Positions 22,917 through 34,856 of a DNA stretch of 64,000 bases are shown here, one piece after another; position 1 is the first letter of the stretch; each line of letters starts with the position of its first letter. The DNA is taken from contig NC_059379.1 in the NCBI RefSeq assembly GCF_019703515.2, forward strand, positions 20,765,380 through 20,829,379, in the 5' to 3' direction. The DNA is from Myxocyprinus asiaticus. Lineage: Eukaryota > Chordata > Actinopteri > Cypriniformes > Catostomidae. The position numbers were made by a program, and so were the translations under genes. Below the pieces are notes generated by a model. It was not told where the DNA came from and ran no database searches. It was given only the letters and a program-made list of their open reading frames with translations.

Positions 22917-23055
22917 TTTATTCCATACTCAGTGTACAATTTATCACTGTGCAACTGTTTATATTCCGTATTCAATGTACATATTATCACTGTGCAACTA
23001 TGTTTATATTACATGTTCAATGTACATATTATTATTACTGTGCAACTATGTTATG
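22917..23055. repeat. Three-unit tandem repeat of about 45 bp
   Basis: Three successive units share TTCAATGTACATATTAT (or the variant CTCAGTGTACAATTTAT) followed by CACTGTGCAACTATG. The surrounding stretch to about 23335 (TGCACTGTGTTTCCTGAAGG) resembles the 3' tail of a fish LINE, suggesting the array sits in LINE-derived DNA. Confidence 0.55.
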
Positions 23056-26000
23056 TATATATAAGCATTGTTGTATATAAGTTGTAGGCCTATATATACA
23101 GGTATGTTGTATATACGTATGCTTATATAATATTCAGATGCATCACTCACTGCTATACTTTTTGCATATACCCTATACACAGTAGTGTCATTCCACTACT
23201 GCTAGATTGTCATATTTATTGTCTGTATTTATTGTCTGTTTACACCCTGATAATATTTATTATACTGTATGTCTGCACTGTGTTTCCTGAAGGAACTATA
23301 TTTCATTCTTAACCATTGCCCTGCAATGTTAAAAATGACAAATTATTATACAAAAAAAATAAATAAAAAAAAATACAAAAAATAAATAAATAAGATTCTT
23401 TGATTAGTTTAAGATTTACACCTTTCAATTTCATAACATTTTTTTATTAAATTGAATTGAGTACTCTTTAATAGTGCCAGAAGTCGAATACCTTATTCGG
23501 AAAAGCACAAATAATGACTTCAAAATGAATAATGGATTCATCCGAATAATATAAAAAATATTCGTAAGACTGATTATCCAAGAGGCACAAGGATAAAGCG
23601 ACATTTTAAATAAACATATACATAATTGCAAAGCATTTATGAATCTGTGCAGCCAATATTTCTAAACTGTAAACCTTATGAATGAAAATGCGCACGGTAA
23701 AATTTCAAATCAGATCAGATCTCGACTCCGTTTGCGGTCTCTGTTAATTGTGTGCATCTGGATCTTATTAAGTGCAACTAAGATACGACATCATATACAC
23801 TTTCCACTTCTTGAAATGTCTTTGTTAATGTATAACACGATTCACACGTGATTCCCATGTATTCAATTATAGCCTAAACCTGAGTGCGATGTGAAATTCC
23901 TGACCTGAAGAGATGATTTCATGTCAGAGCCCATCTATCTGTCTTTTAAAGTTGACTACATTTATGTCCACATCAGCGATAAAGGAAATTATCTGGTTAA
24001 GACTTTATTTCTAAAAAAAAGTTAAAATGCTCCACAAAGGTTTAAATGCTCCATAGAGTATTCATCTATTAGGAATATTCCTCCTTATGTAAAACAATGA
24101 AACTGAAACATGCTCAGTTTTTTTTTTCTTCTTCTTTAAACTGTGCTACCTCTGGTAAATTGCTATATAAATTTAACATTATTATTATTATTATTATTAT
24201 TATTTAACTAAATAATGGTGTCTTATCATTAAAATAGATAGATAGATTTACGTGACTTTCACCTGTTTGTAGGCTATATTGTTTTTATTTAAATTTCTTT
24301 TAATGTTTGTATTTGTATTGATTATTCTCTGCAAAATGTGTGCTTGACATTTCACATTTGGTGAACACCTCCTGCCATCAGAATAATGTTGTTATACATG
24401 CATAGACAAACGAAAATTCTGTTTCATGCAGATATTAATATCAGAAATACCAGGAGAAACCAAAGTTAACAACATATTCCACAGTTAATGTAGCCTACAA
24501 ATTCAGCTTCATCTGGTAAGAAATAAAAAAAGTATATTATATATATAATATATTTTTAAAATAATAGTTATATAATAATAATAATAATTATTATTATTAT
24601 TATTATTATTAGGCTATTATTATGAAAAAGGCATATACAAGGCATATTTTATTAATAGAAACCATAAATGTAAGAGTAACATTTAAAAATGGGCATTTCA
24701 TTTAGTTTTGACGCACTTCCTGTTTAAGCCCCGCCCACATCCGGTTCTATCCGAATACAGAGACAGATACAGATAATTTTGTCATATGAACAGATACAGA
24801 TACAAATACAGATAATAGCTTCACTGCACACCCCTACTCTTTAACAAAATAAAATAAAATAAAAAGTTGTTAACTTTTTTAAACATTACACAATTCAGTT
24901 TGAAGGAATTTTGTTATGAAATTGAAATGTGTTGCCAAAATCTTAAAAAAAGGCTGAAATATAGCCAGTACCATGTGAGCAAATCTCTGCACGTGTGTAA
25001 GCCAATGTTTGAAAGCGTGTGCATCACTTGTGTCACAGTGTTAAATATATACAGTACATGAGGCTCTTAATGTTTCTTCAGTATGAGAGTTGAGCTGTAG
25101 TGCTCTGGCCGGAGCAGAAAGAGGTGAGCAGCATAGTCTGCCTTTTATTAGTGCTGAAAAAATATCCACCAGTTTTAGAAATCTCTGCCTTTATTCGAAT
25201 TTGAATAAGATCATTTCAACATATCCCCCCAAATGAGGTATCAGGATTCAAGACTTGGTGTGTGTGTGTTTGTGTCAGTAGGGGATCCGGGCAAACAAAA
25301 GGCAGCTGTGTTGGGGTGTTTTTAGTAGGGTCTAGGTCACACATTTTGGTGGGGTGAACAACCACCCACCCACCCACACAACACACACACACACACATAC
25401 AGTATAACACGTGTGTACTTCAAGAGGTCCTTAAATTACTGCTATACGATATGCACCGCTTTATCACTACTGATTTTGAGCATGTTTTGAACATGCTGTC
25501 TCTTCCATTTATATCCTGCAATATTAAATTCCAATAACAGAAATTATGGAACAAGTGTGCATTTAGAATTTTTATAATGCTATTCCTTAAAAGTGTTTCC
25601 TTTCAATCAAATCCTGGCAAATATAGCAGAAGGCTTGCATGTACTACATATATTTGAATGAATAAATATTAATATTTTAAATAAATGATATAATGTTTCG
25701 AGTCTATGCTCACATGTTTGGAACAAGCATTGGGCGTGCTCAGTCCAGCCTTCATGGAGCAATGAATTCCCCACAGTGCCGAATAGCATTATCATGTTGT
25801 CATGGTGTGCAGGAAACAAATACAGGCAGTTCTATGATAACTCTATTCCCCCACGTGTCTCTGTCTTCCTCCAGACCTCCATGTGAAGGCTCCAAAACAT
25901 CTTAGACTGAAGCAATATCAGCTGGTTTGTTTGATGTATTACATAACAAATGAGTTAAAGAGGTGTGACACTGAGTGTTGGAAAGAAACACACTTCCTGT

Positions 26001-26102
26001 AACCCACCCCCCCGGCCACATAACCAATGTTTTTCGAATGACTCATATAAAGAAGCGCTATAAAACGAATTACGCACTTTAGTTGCAGAATTCATAAGTA
26101 TG
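23056..26102. other. Intronic DNA; repeat end at about 24690-24836
   Basis: No exon is supported. Simple ATT/TAA repeats occur at 24178-24203 and 24570-24611. From about 24690 to 24836 the sequence (CCCCGCCCACATCC, ACAGATACAGATAATT, CACTGCACACCCCTA) matches the end of a dispersed element whose terminal word is TAGGGGTGTGC in reverse. Related ATTCGAATA-type sequence near 23485-23575 may be its other part. A (CA) tract lies at 25380-25399. Confidence 0.45.
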
Positions 26103-26937
26103 TACACTGGTGGCCAAAAGTTTGGAATAATGTACAGATTTTGCTCTTATGGAAAGAAATTGGTACTTTTATTCACCAAAGTGTCATTCAACTGATCACA
26201 GTGTATAGTCAGGACATTAATAACGTGAAAAATTACTATTACAATTTGAAAACAAAAAATGTTCAGAACTTCTTAAACTACTTCAAAGAGTTCTCATCAA
26301 AAAACCCTGCACGTGCAGCAATGACAGCTTTGCAGATCCTTGGCATTCTAGCTGTCAGTTTGTCCAGACACTCCTTCCTGTAGCACTTGTCATAGATGTG
26401 GCTGTTTTGTCGGGCACTTCTCACGCACCTTACAGTCTAACTGATCCCACAAAAGCTCAACGGGGTTAAGATCCATAACCTTCCACTCTTTTCCAATTAT
26501 CTGTTGTCCAACAATGATTGACTGATGAGTTTCTAGAGAAAGGTGTTTCTTTTTTGCCATTTTTGACCTAATATTGACCTTAAGACATGCCAGTCTATTG
26601 CATACTGTGGCAACTAAAAAACAAACACAAAGACAATGTTAAGCTTCCTTTAATGAACCAAATAGCTTTCAGCAGTGTTTGATATACTTGCCAAATTAGC
26701 AATTTAGCATGATAACTGAAGGATAAGGTGTTGGAGTGATGGCTGCTGGAAATGGGACCTTTCTAGATTTGATCAAAAATGACTTTTTTCAAATAGTGAT
26801 GGTGCTGTTTTTTACATCAGTAATGTCCTGACTATACTTTGTGATCAGCTGAATGCCACTTTGGTGAATTAAAGTACTAATTTCCTTCCAAAACAGCAAA
26901 ATCTGTACATTATTCCAAACTTCTGGCTGCCAGTGTA
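26103..26937. mobile_element. Tc1-like element with long inverted repeats
   Basis: The first 117 bp (26103-26219) and last 117 bp (26821-26937) are inverted copies differing at roughly a dozen positions. Ends read TACACTGGTGGCCAAAAGT and the complement of TACACTGGCAGCCAGAAGT. The 600-bp interior holds remnants of a Tc1 transposase C-terminus on the minus strand, including a stretch reading DLNPVELLWDQL at about 26420-26480 and a later RMPRICKAVIAARAG near 26310. The N-terminal half is gone, so it is a deletion derivative mobilised, if ever, in trans. Confidence 0.85.
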
Positions 26938-27736
26938 AGTGCAAACTTTAAACTGGAACTAAAGCCTTAGACAGTGAATGATGGATACTGAGACTCAATG
27001 CTGAACACTTTTGTCATCTATAGGCCGGTTAAGGAATATTTAATGTGTATTAAACAGAAAGAATGCATATAATTTGTATATCATTCACCCTATCAACACT
27101 GTGGAGTCATGAAATGAAATCCTAAAAATCTTAAATTCTGTTTTGATGAAGAAAGAAACTCGGATACATCAAATTTTCATTTTTGGGTGAACTATTCCAT
27201 TAATTCAGTGTATTTTATGACACAATAAAAAATGATTAATCCATGAATAAAGTGATCCAAGTAGTTTAAATATTTTAATCTGTAGTAACCTGTTAACAGT
27301 TCAATCCAGCTGAAACTGAACAAACAAGAGAAGAGCAGATAAGAGACTGAATAGACAAGTGTAGTTCATACCAGAGATGAAAGATAAAAGGATAGAAATA
27401 ACACAAAAGAACAGAAATAAAGGAACTAATCAAAGAAAACAATCATAAAAAATAAGCGATAAAGAAATACAGATAAAATCTGAAGAGAGAAAAACTTTTG
27501 TAATATTGTAATATTGGTGGGATAGGAAAATACTCAATCTGGATTCAATTCAAGTGTTCACACAAAGTGTACATTCATTCAGGTCTCCTGCAGATAAAGG
27601 CCACCACACAACACACAAAAAAAATTATCTTCCGATTAATCAAAATCTTTATATGAATGCTCCTAATATAGTGATAATATTGTGATATCTTAAAATCACA
27701 AGATCAATACCCGCACCTGTTTGACTGACAGGCAGC

Positions 27737-27807
<71 letters not shown>

Positions 27808-28252
27808 TGTATGCTCTGAGAGCGCTCACAGAGTTGCAGTAATGCAGATATGCACCAAAACGGTAAAATACACTTAAACATTCTGTGAAAATGCCAGTCT
27901 TGGTAAGGTTTCATGTAAAAAAAGGAATTTATTCCTAAAGTGAATGTAAACTGTGGGACAAATTTTATTATTAAATTACACATTTGTTTTAAAATATCTG
28001 ACTTGAAGTGTAAATGCAGCCTAATAGACCTGCCACTGTCTAATACGACGTTTATGTTAATCAAACAACAATAATAAGAAAACAAGAAAACCAGTGCTGC
28101 TCTTGGTTGAATAACTTTAGACAAGTTGCTTTAAAAGTATTAAAATATTCTAATACTGCAGTTAAGAAAAGTAATTTAAGTAGTTTTATGTTGCATTTCA
28201 TTACTTTTTTCAATTGAATATTTACTTAAATATTAAGTAAACTTACTCAAAT
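26938..28252. other. Intronic DNA with MITE fragment and (GT)n
   Basis: 27150-27205 holds the TTTTCATTTTTGGGTGAACT end of the common MITE. A (GT)n microsatellite occupies 27739-27804. No exon is supported; frames across the GT run encode only His/Thr repeats. Confidence 0.6.
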
Positions 28253-28640
28253 TAGAGGTCGACCGATAGTGGATTTTGCCGATACCGATAACTAAATTGG
28301 TGGAAAAGGATTATAACTGATTAACTGGCTGATAGTTATTTTAATCGATTTATGGAATAATAAAAACATAACTTAGTCTTTCCTTACTATGAAGGCACAG
28401 ACACTGAGGCTAAAAGATTCCAAAAGGAATAAAATCCCAGATGCAGTTTATTGTTCAACCAAAATCCCAATAAAAACCAGAGAAATGACGATTTGGTGCA
28501 TAATGAGGAACTTTTAACTATAAATGAGCTGGAAGCTCACCAGAGACACTCATACTGAAATAACATAGACTTGGCTCTGTTACAATACTCTATGTGAAAG
28601 TATTTACAAAATAAAGCTTTTTATAGCCTATAATTTCACC
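28253..28640. repeat. GGTCGACCGATA-type repeat, partial
   Basis: It starts AGAGGTCGACCGATAGTGG and continues GCCGATACCGATAACT, a word typical of a dispersed fish DNA repeat, and ends with degenerate ACCGATATATCTACC near 28667. The matching reverse end is not preserved, so the class is uncertain. Confidence 0.5.
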
Positions 28641-29526
28641 AGATGCACTGCTTAATCTGTAAAAACCGATATATCTACCTATAACTCAAATTAGTTACTA
28701 TTTTGTGGTGAAATTGCTTTCATATGGGAGCAAAATGGACATTATAACTGAAATATACCCAAATAAATTAAATCAATCAGAATTGAATCAAATCAAACTG
28801 AGAGCTTGACAGTTGGAACTGAGCTGAATCGGGAAACCTTTATCTATTCCCAGCCCTACTCAGAGCAATGTAAAGTCACAAAATAAATTCCTAGCTGGCC
28901 CTGGCTCCTACATGCCAATTGCAAATATCCAACACATAACCAAGAGTTACTATCGTTTATCACGATTATTTGTTTGACAAATAATTACCAGCCAAAATAT
29001 CATTATTGCGAATTTGCGACATCTCTAATCTAACTGCTTTTTAATAATATTTTAAACATGTGATTTCTTTCCAGGCAGGGTCGGAGTTTAAATTAACAGG
29101 ACCTGTAAAAAAATTGTTTTTTTTTTTTTTGGTGCCTAACCTAATCCTAACCCTAAATTTTACAAGAATAAAAGCCTTACCTGAATACATTCCCACCCAC
29201 AAAATATGGGCGAAATATAATGTCACTAAAATGTCTTTTATTAGCCTTAAAAAGCCTGCATAATATGCATCCAAATTCTTAATAAATGTCTTAAATAATT
29301 ATTTAAGACAATAAGAGTTAAAAGTGGGCAGCTATAATGAAAAAGAGCAGCAACTTTAATTAGACTATAGTGGCGTGTAGTAACCACACTGACTGATGCT
29401 CTAAGGTAAGAATAAACATGTTAAACTCTATAAAGGAGCTCACATTGTCTGAACCCTGAGTTCACCTAGCAACTGCTGTCTGTGTTCACAACATCATCAA
29501 GCTGAAAACAGCTGGTGGGTGAAATG
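28641..29526. other. Intronic DNA, no gene recognised
   Basis: AT-rich, with a T tract near 29119-29131 and a CCTAACC-rich patch just after it. No exon or complete mobile element is supported. Confidence 0.45.
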
Positions 29527-30479
29527 AGGCCTGTACCATGAAGCCGGTTTCAGTGGCTAGCCAGGTAAGTTTTAGTGTAGTTTACCTGAACCCTGGCTTT
29601 TAACAATGTTCATCGCCATAGCAATTTACGCTACATGGCTAACCTGCTCCATAGCAGGTTTCGTTCTGGATTACAGATCGCTAACAGACGCTGAACTGAT
29701 CAGTTGTGAGTAAAATGACATCTCTGATGCAATCAAGTCACTCCCCCGTGTCTCTTAAAGCACGTTACAAATAAAATCTTAGAAATCCACAAAATCGACA
29801 CTTCATGATAAATAATTTATTTGAGAATGTAGATTTTCAGCAGATAGAATGTTGTATTTTATTTAAAATGTAATTGCTTTACATTTACCCTCTTTAGCCA
29901 TAGCTAAAATATCTTTGAAAATATAAACATAGTATATTAGGCTATAAAACATTACTATAAAACTGTAAAACAGCCAGCAAGATGGAATAATATGATACCT
30001 GCAAAAAAGAATCGTTTTTAAAATATTAAAAGCTCAAGATTGCTCTGGTAAGGGGTGAATGCCACCCAAACCCCTTCTCTCTTTCATGGACTCGAGATGA
30101 ACATACAGTATTTTACTTGAAGTTATAATAATTTAAGCAATAAGCAATATAAGCTGTACACAAAATACGTCTTTTATAAAAAGAACAAATATGTCTTATT
30201 ATTGCATACCAATTTTTTGCATACAGTATTCCAAGCGCTCACTTTTTAATTAATCAATAGTAGCCTTGTTTTATGCTTTTTATTTTTGCATTTTTGTGTA
30301 CATCAAGAAAGAGAAATTAAAAAAAAACCGCAATGTTATTTTTAATAACCATATCAAATAACCATTCACAATATATTCTATAAATAATGTGTCATTCATT
30401 CATTTACATGTTACATTTTATTTATTATTAAAAATGTATTATTATTATTATAAATAAAGTTGAAAGTTCAGGCATCACC

Positions 30480-31985
30480 TCCTTTTTTTCAAATATTAAA
30501 TGACATCATGCCTCGTATTTGAACTAATTTTGTTCAAAAATCAAGAATCTGAAGGAAACAATCTATCTAAATTAATTTATAATATTTTTAATCAAATCCC
30601 ATTTATGTTCACATTCCAGACTTTTATTATTAATTTTAAATGTTACGTTCTCCATTTGGTATATTTCCGAAATCGTTTCTCTCCATCTTAACCTGTCTAA
30701 TCACTTCATTTCAATAAGTTGTCAATTTAGAGCACTCGTATAGAATTTGACTGTAATGAGCCTTTTTTCTCCACAATTTCTCCAACAATCCCCTTTTACC
30801 ATGCTATTGTATTTACTTTGAATAACAGGTGTTATAAAAAATCGAATTTGTATCTTCCAAGCATATTCCCTCCAAACACTGGATTGAGTAGTATGGAATG
30901 TACTGATATTTCTTCCCAGTCCTGCTGACTAATTTTTATTTTTACATATAACCAGAGTGCCCTGTATATCTCTTTCAAGTGCACTCTTCAAAATTCCTAA
31001 TATTTGTATTGGATTAGTTGTATTGTATGTATCAATTATCAAATTTATTCATGGATGCATTTCCTTTTTTATTTCTTTTACTTTAACTTCTGTTAATAAA
31101 TAGCTTCTTACCTGTAAATAATTAAATAATTAAAAAAATTGAATTTGGAAGCTCGTAATTTTTTTCTAGGTTTGAAAAGGTATCCATTCCTTTATCAGTG
31201 AACAGTTTGTGATATCTTTTCAGACCTCTATCTGCCCAAAACTTAAATGTATTATCTAATCTATTTGGCATGAAATCAGGATCTTTACCAATTTCTTGTA
31301 AATTAACTATTTCTTTCTTAATTTGACTATTTTTCTTTTTTTTCTAACCAAATTCTAAAAGTACTATTAATACAAATATTATCTATTGATTTAAATGTGT
31401 TGCTTTGTTTGGGTACAGGGATATACAAGTATGTTCCCCCATTTGATAAATTGCCATCTTCCTCCATTTCATTTTGATTCTTAGTTCATCCAAATCAATA
31501 TAGGTTGAATTTGGGAAGCTTTATAATAATTTATTAAATTTGGGAATTCTAGTCCTCCAAGCCTTTTTGACAACTTAAGAATTTTATGACTAATTCTAGG
31601 TTTCCTATTATCCCATTGTGACGAGGATGACGCCGTGGCCGGGTCATGATGGAGCAAGGCCGGCGCTGAATCAGCTGATCAGCGGGAGAGTGAAATAAGG
31701 GGTGGTCGCGAGAGAGAGAGAGACGCACAAGGCTGCGTTGCATGTGTGTCTGTGTTTGTTTATGTTTGTTTTAAGTTACGTTTCTGTTCAGCCGGTTCCC
31801 GCCTCCTCCTCCTTGCCAGTCCTTGAACTGTTATACCCATTTATATTTACAAAGTAGTTTATTCCATTGTCTAAAAACACTTTTTGATATACTAACTGGT
31901 AGATTTTGAAAAATGAAAATAAACTTAGGGAGAATATTCATCTTTATAGTCTCTATTAGTTTTGTAATCAATAGTAGCCTATATT
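30480..31985 (-). mobile_element. L1-like LINE remnant (ORF2 C-terminal part)
   Basis: Minus-strand reading across frames gives typical fish L1 ORF2 C-terminal blocks. One near 31900-31985 resembles TIKMNILPKFIFIFQNLP. Another just left of the LTR resembles WDNRKPRISHKILKLSK, then LGGLEFPNLINYYKASQIQP near 31510-31560. A third near 31160-31270 resembles DNTFKFWADRGLKRYHKLF. Many stops and shifts are present. The solo LTR at 31617-31835 interrupts it exactly between adjoining blocks. Confidence 0.7.
31617..31835 (+). repeat. Solo LTR with 5-bp target duplication, family A copy 2
   Basis: It begins TGTGACGAGGATGACG and ends GAACTGTTATA, where the usual terminal ACA appears as ATA. CCCAT precedes it at 31612-31616 and follows it at 31836-31840, a perfect 5-bp duplication as made by gypsy-type integrases. 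It includes a short GA repeat. Same family and orientation as 19669-19893. Confidence 0.85.
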
Positions 31986-32702
31986 TATTTGTCATAGTTT
32001 TTAATGATATATAAAGTTTTTAATTCAAATAAATATAAAAGCTTTTATATTTTAAATACATTTAAGCTTTTAAAATTAATAAGCCTGTGTGTTCTTGTTG
32101 TGGGCCTATAGGAATTCACTTAAGCATTGATATACCAGCTATCATTATCTATCATTTATCACATTAAGAATTTGTCTGCAGCAGTCCTCTTGAGCTCTGG
32201 GTAGCAGCCGCTCTTTCTTCTTGTTGTGTAAACGTCTTTAATTGCTTCATAATTTTACAGTTATCCCTTGTTCTGTGTAAAACATGTGTTTAATATCTTC
32301 ATGATTTCATGCTGAACTCTTGAGCAGTGTAAATGCATTTTAATTTTTATATTTTTAAAACAATGTCTTGTGCACAGTTTATATGAATTTAAATTCTTAT
32401 TTTCTTAATCATCAGCTTTCACCAGAGAGGTAAATCCTGCTGAGTCTCTCGTGAGAAGTGAATCACGTTCTCTCACACGATTGGTCGTGCGCTGCAAACG
32501 TCACTCATTCATGTGCACGAGTGCGTAATCTAATCTTAAAATCAGGATTGAGCCTGAGCTGACAGACAGAGAAAGCTGATGAGCTGCATCATGGTACCAA
32601 TTAAGCCTGATTGGATTGGTTTGAATTCGTCAACCTGAAACCAATCCTGAAACCCCGAGTTCATTCATCGACCTTCATGGTACAGGCCTATGGTCTTGCA
32701 CA

Positions 32703-33201
32703 TACACAACCGGTCAAAATTTTTGAAACACTTACTCATTCTTTGAGTTATGGAATAACATAAATGGAACTATGGGAATTATGTTGTGACTAAACAAAAT
32801 CCAAAATAAATCAAAACTGTGTTATATTTTAGCATCTTCAAAGTAGTCACCCTTTGCCTAGAATTTGCAGACATGTACTCTTGACATTTTCTCAGCCAAC
32901 TTCTTGAGGTATCACCCTGGGATGCTTTTTAAACAGTATTGAAGGAGTTCCCATCTATGCTGGGCACTTAGTGGCTGCTTTTCTTTATTATTTGGTCCAA
33001 GTCATCAATTTCAAAAACATTTTTTTTTTTTTTTATTACATTTTAGTTTTATAATGAAATAAATTAATATGGTGGCACAATTATATTTTTGTCTACAAAA
33101 CTAATTTCAAATATTTAAGCATATGCCTTCAGATCAAAAGATTTTTAAGATCATGAGAAACATTTCAGTCAAGTGTTTCAAAACTTTTGACCGGTAGTGT
33201 A
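32703..33201. mobile_element. Tc1-like remnant with ACCGGTCAAAA ends
   Basis: The left end TACACAACCGGTCAAAATT and the complemented right end TACACTACCGGTCAAAAGT form inverted repeats of about 30 bp (followed by TTTGAAACACTT). The interior (32820-32980) resembles a Tc1 transposase C-terminus on the minus strand, with words such as SIPG, YLKKLAEKM and AKGDYFED. The catalytic region is missing. The right 210 bp is nearly identical to 55020-55229. Confidence 0.75.
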
Positions 33202-33656
33202 CATAGGCACACATGCACACATACTAACACAAATATACTCACAGACAAAACAGGAAACAGCAGTCAACCCTCAATGATTGTCTTAAATGTAGCCATCATG
33301 ATGAAATCAGATAGCAAACCTCTGTCAAAAACACACTCACCTAATAAACTTCCTCTTTGTGATTTTGAGTACACCACTATCAGCCACCACAACATGCACC
33401 CAACCCTCTACAACCACTGAGCATGTTTGAGTTTATTAGTGTGACACCACTCCCATGCATGACAATTAAAAATCTAGTGTGTTTTCTGGTCTCAAATCTG
33501 ACCTTGACATGTGTATCTCCTTTGTTTTGTGTTGGCAGGTTCTAGCAGATGTACATTTTTCTTTTACTATAAAACCTATTATATAACTTTTAAGAAACTG
33601 CCTCACATTACAGTATGAATATAGATGAATGGACTGGCACTTGTCTGACGTGTTAC
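33202..33656. other. Intron 2 sequence next to exon 2
   Basis: No gene recognised between the Tc1 remnant and the exon 2 donor. Frames here are chance. Confidence 0.5.
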
Positions 33657-33812
33657 CTTTACAAACAAAGCACTTGATGTGAAAGTGTTTGTTCTGCACC
33701 CGGAGCACCTCGCCTTTGCAGGGCTTGCCACAATTTTGACATGGGATGGGGCCACTCTGCCGCTGTCCCTTCTGTTGTTCATGGGGACTGTGAACAGCCT
33801 GCTGGTGAAACG
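33657..33812 (-). CDS. ablim2: ablim2 exon 2: N-terminal tail and first half of LIM1
   Basis: This 156-nt minus-strand exon lies between acceptor TCTCTCTGCAG (ending 33813) and donor GTAACA (33656-33651). In phase 1 it reads FHQQAVHSPHEQQKGQRQSG, then PIPCQNCGKPCKGEVLRVQN and KHFHIKCFVCK. CQNC and HFHIKC provide the first zinc knuckle of LIM1 (C-x2-C ... H-x2-C); exon 3 supplies the rest. GEVLRVQ-KHFHIKCF is the signature of actin-binding LIM proteins. The preceding Gln/His-rich tail is variable in this family. It can be spliced from the first exon at 57756 or the candidate at 42939, both of which end in phase 1. Confidence 0.9.
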
Positions 33813-34362
33813 CTGCAGAGAGAGAAATAGTTTAAAAGTCTGATACAAATAAAAGCAACAAATAATCCACACAGATAAACTCCAGAGTCTTGTAGAGTAT
33901 CCTCACCCAAGGATGTAAACAAATATTCAAGTTTGGGGCTGAAAGTACAGTAACTAAAGCCACGGTCAAACTAGGCTTTGAGCATGCAAAATTACTTTGG
34001 ACCATGCAACAAAAGAGTATGATGTAATGCTTTAAGGCATCTTTTTTGAAAATATGCTCTCCTTTGTACATTTTTAATCTGTTGTTTGTGTCTGTTTGGC
34101 ACCCCGCCTTCACACTTACTCCATTACAAAGGTGTGCAAACTCAACCAAACACTTCATAATACAGTCCAAGGCATAGCTAGAGAAAGACCTATAACCTCT
34201 TTTGGATGTTTCTGCTTGTTCTCAGAGGCTAGGAACATGTATTTGTGCCTCGTTCAGTGAGAGATTTCTGGGAGCTGCTGGTTTCAGCTCGCTCACAGAC
34301 TTGCTGAAAGCCTTTGACTCAAATTAGATGAAAGTACTTTGGGAGGAATCTACAGCTGTGAT

Positions 34363-34365
<3 letters not shown>

Positions 34366-34399
<34 letters not shown>

Positions 34400-34413
34400 A
34401 TGTGTGTGCATTT

Positions 34414-34444
<31 letters not shown>
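34366..34444. repeat. (GT)n microsatellite, interrupted
   Basis: GT repeat with GCA interruptions near 34398-34418. The Cys/Val-repeat frames across it are artefacts. Confidence 0.95.
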
Positions 34445-34563
34445 ATTAAATGTGTCACATCACAGAGAAAGACATTCCATGTGCCAACTCGTACAGGTCA
34501 CAGTATTAGGGACCTATTTTCTTTAATGATAACTACAGTGGCCCCAAAGAGTACGGTTGACAC

Positions 34564-34856
34564 TTAAAGGGACAGTTCACCCAAAAATGTAAATTCTGTC
34601 ATCATTTGCTCACCCTTATTTTATTCTAAACACGTACGACCTTCTTTTATCCATGGAACACAAAAGTAGACATTAGACAGAATGACTCATTCACCATTCA
34701 CTTTCACTGTATGGAAAAAAGATGCAATAAAAGTGAATGATGACTGAGACCCAAGTACCGCCTAACAACTCCTTTTGTGTTTCATGGAAGAAATAAAGTT
34801 ATATGGATTTGGAACCACATGAGTTTTAATTTTTTGATAAACTATGCCTTTAAGTC
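34564..34856. repeat. Common fish MITE, nearly full length
   Basis: It starts TTAAAGGGACAGTTCACCC and ends TTTTTTGATAAACTATGCCTTTAA, inverted ends of about 20 bp. The body includes GTCATCATTTGCTCACCC and CATTCACTTTCACTGTATGG, the same internal words as the copy at 54063-54250. No coding content. Confidence 0.7.

Larger units (their letters stand above)
29527..32689. mobile_element. 17-bp-TIR DNA transposon, 3-bp target duplication
   Basis: AGGCCTGTACCATGAAG at 29527-29543 recurs as a perfect reverse complement at 32673-32689. ATG flanks both outer edges (29524-29526 and 32690-32692), consistent with a 3-bp target duplication as in PIF/Harbinger-type elements. No transposase of its own was recognised. 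The interior is partly filled by an L1 remnant (30480-31985) and a solo LTR (31617-31835). The family assignment is inference; the boundaries are seen directly. Confidence 0.65.

Noticed and set aside
33466..33872. Minus-strand frames of 80 and 89 codons around ablim2 exon 2 as separate genes
   Set aside because: One runs through the donor site and the other is out of frame with the LIM1 codons; both are by-products of exon 2.
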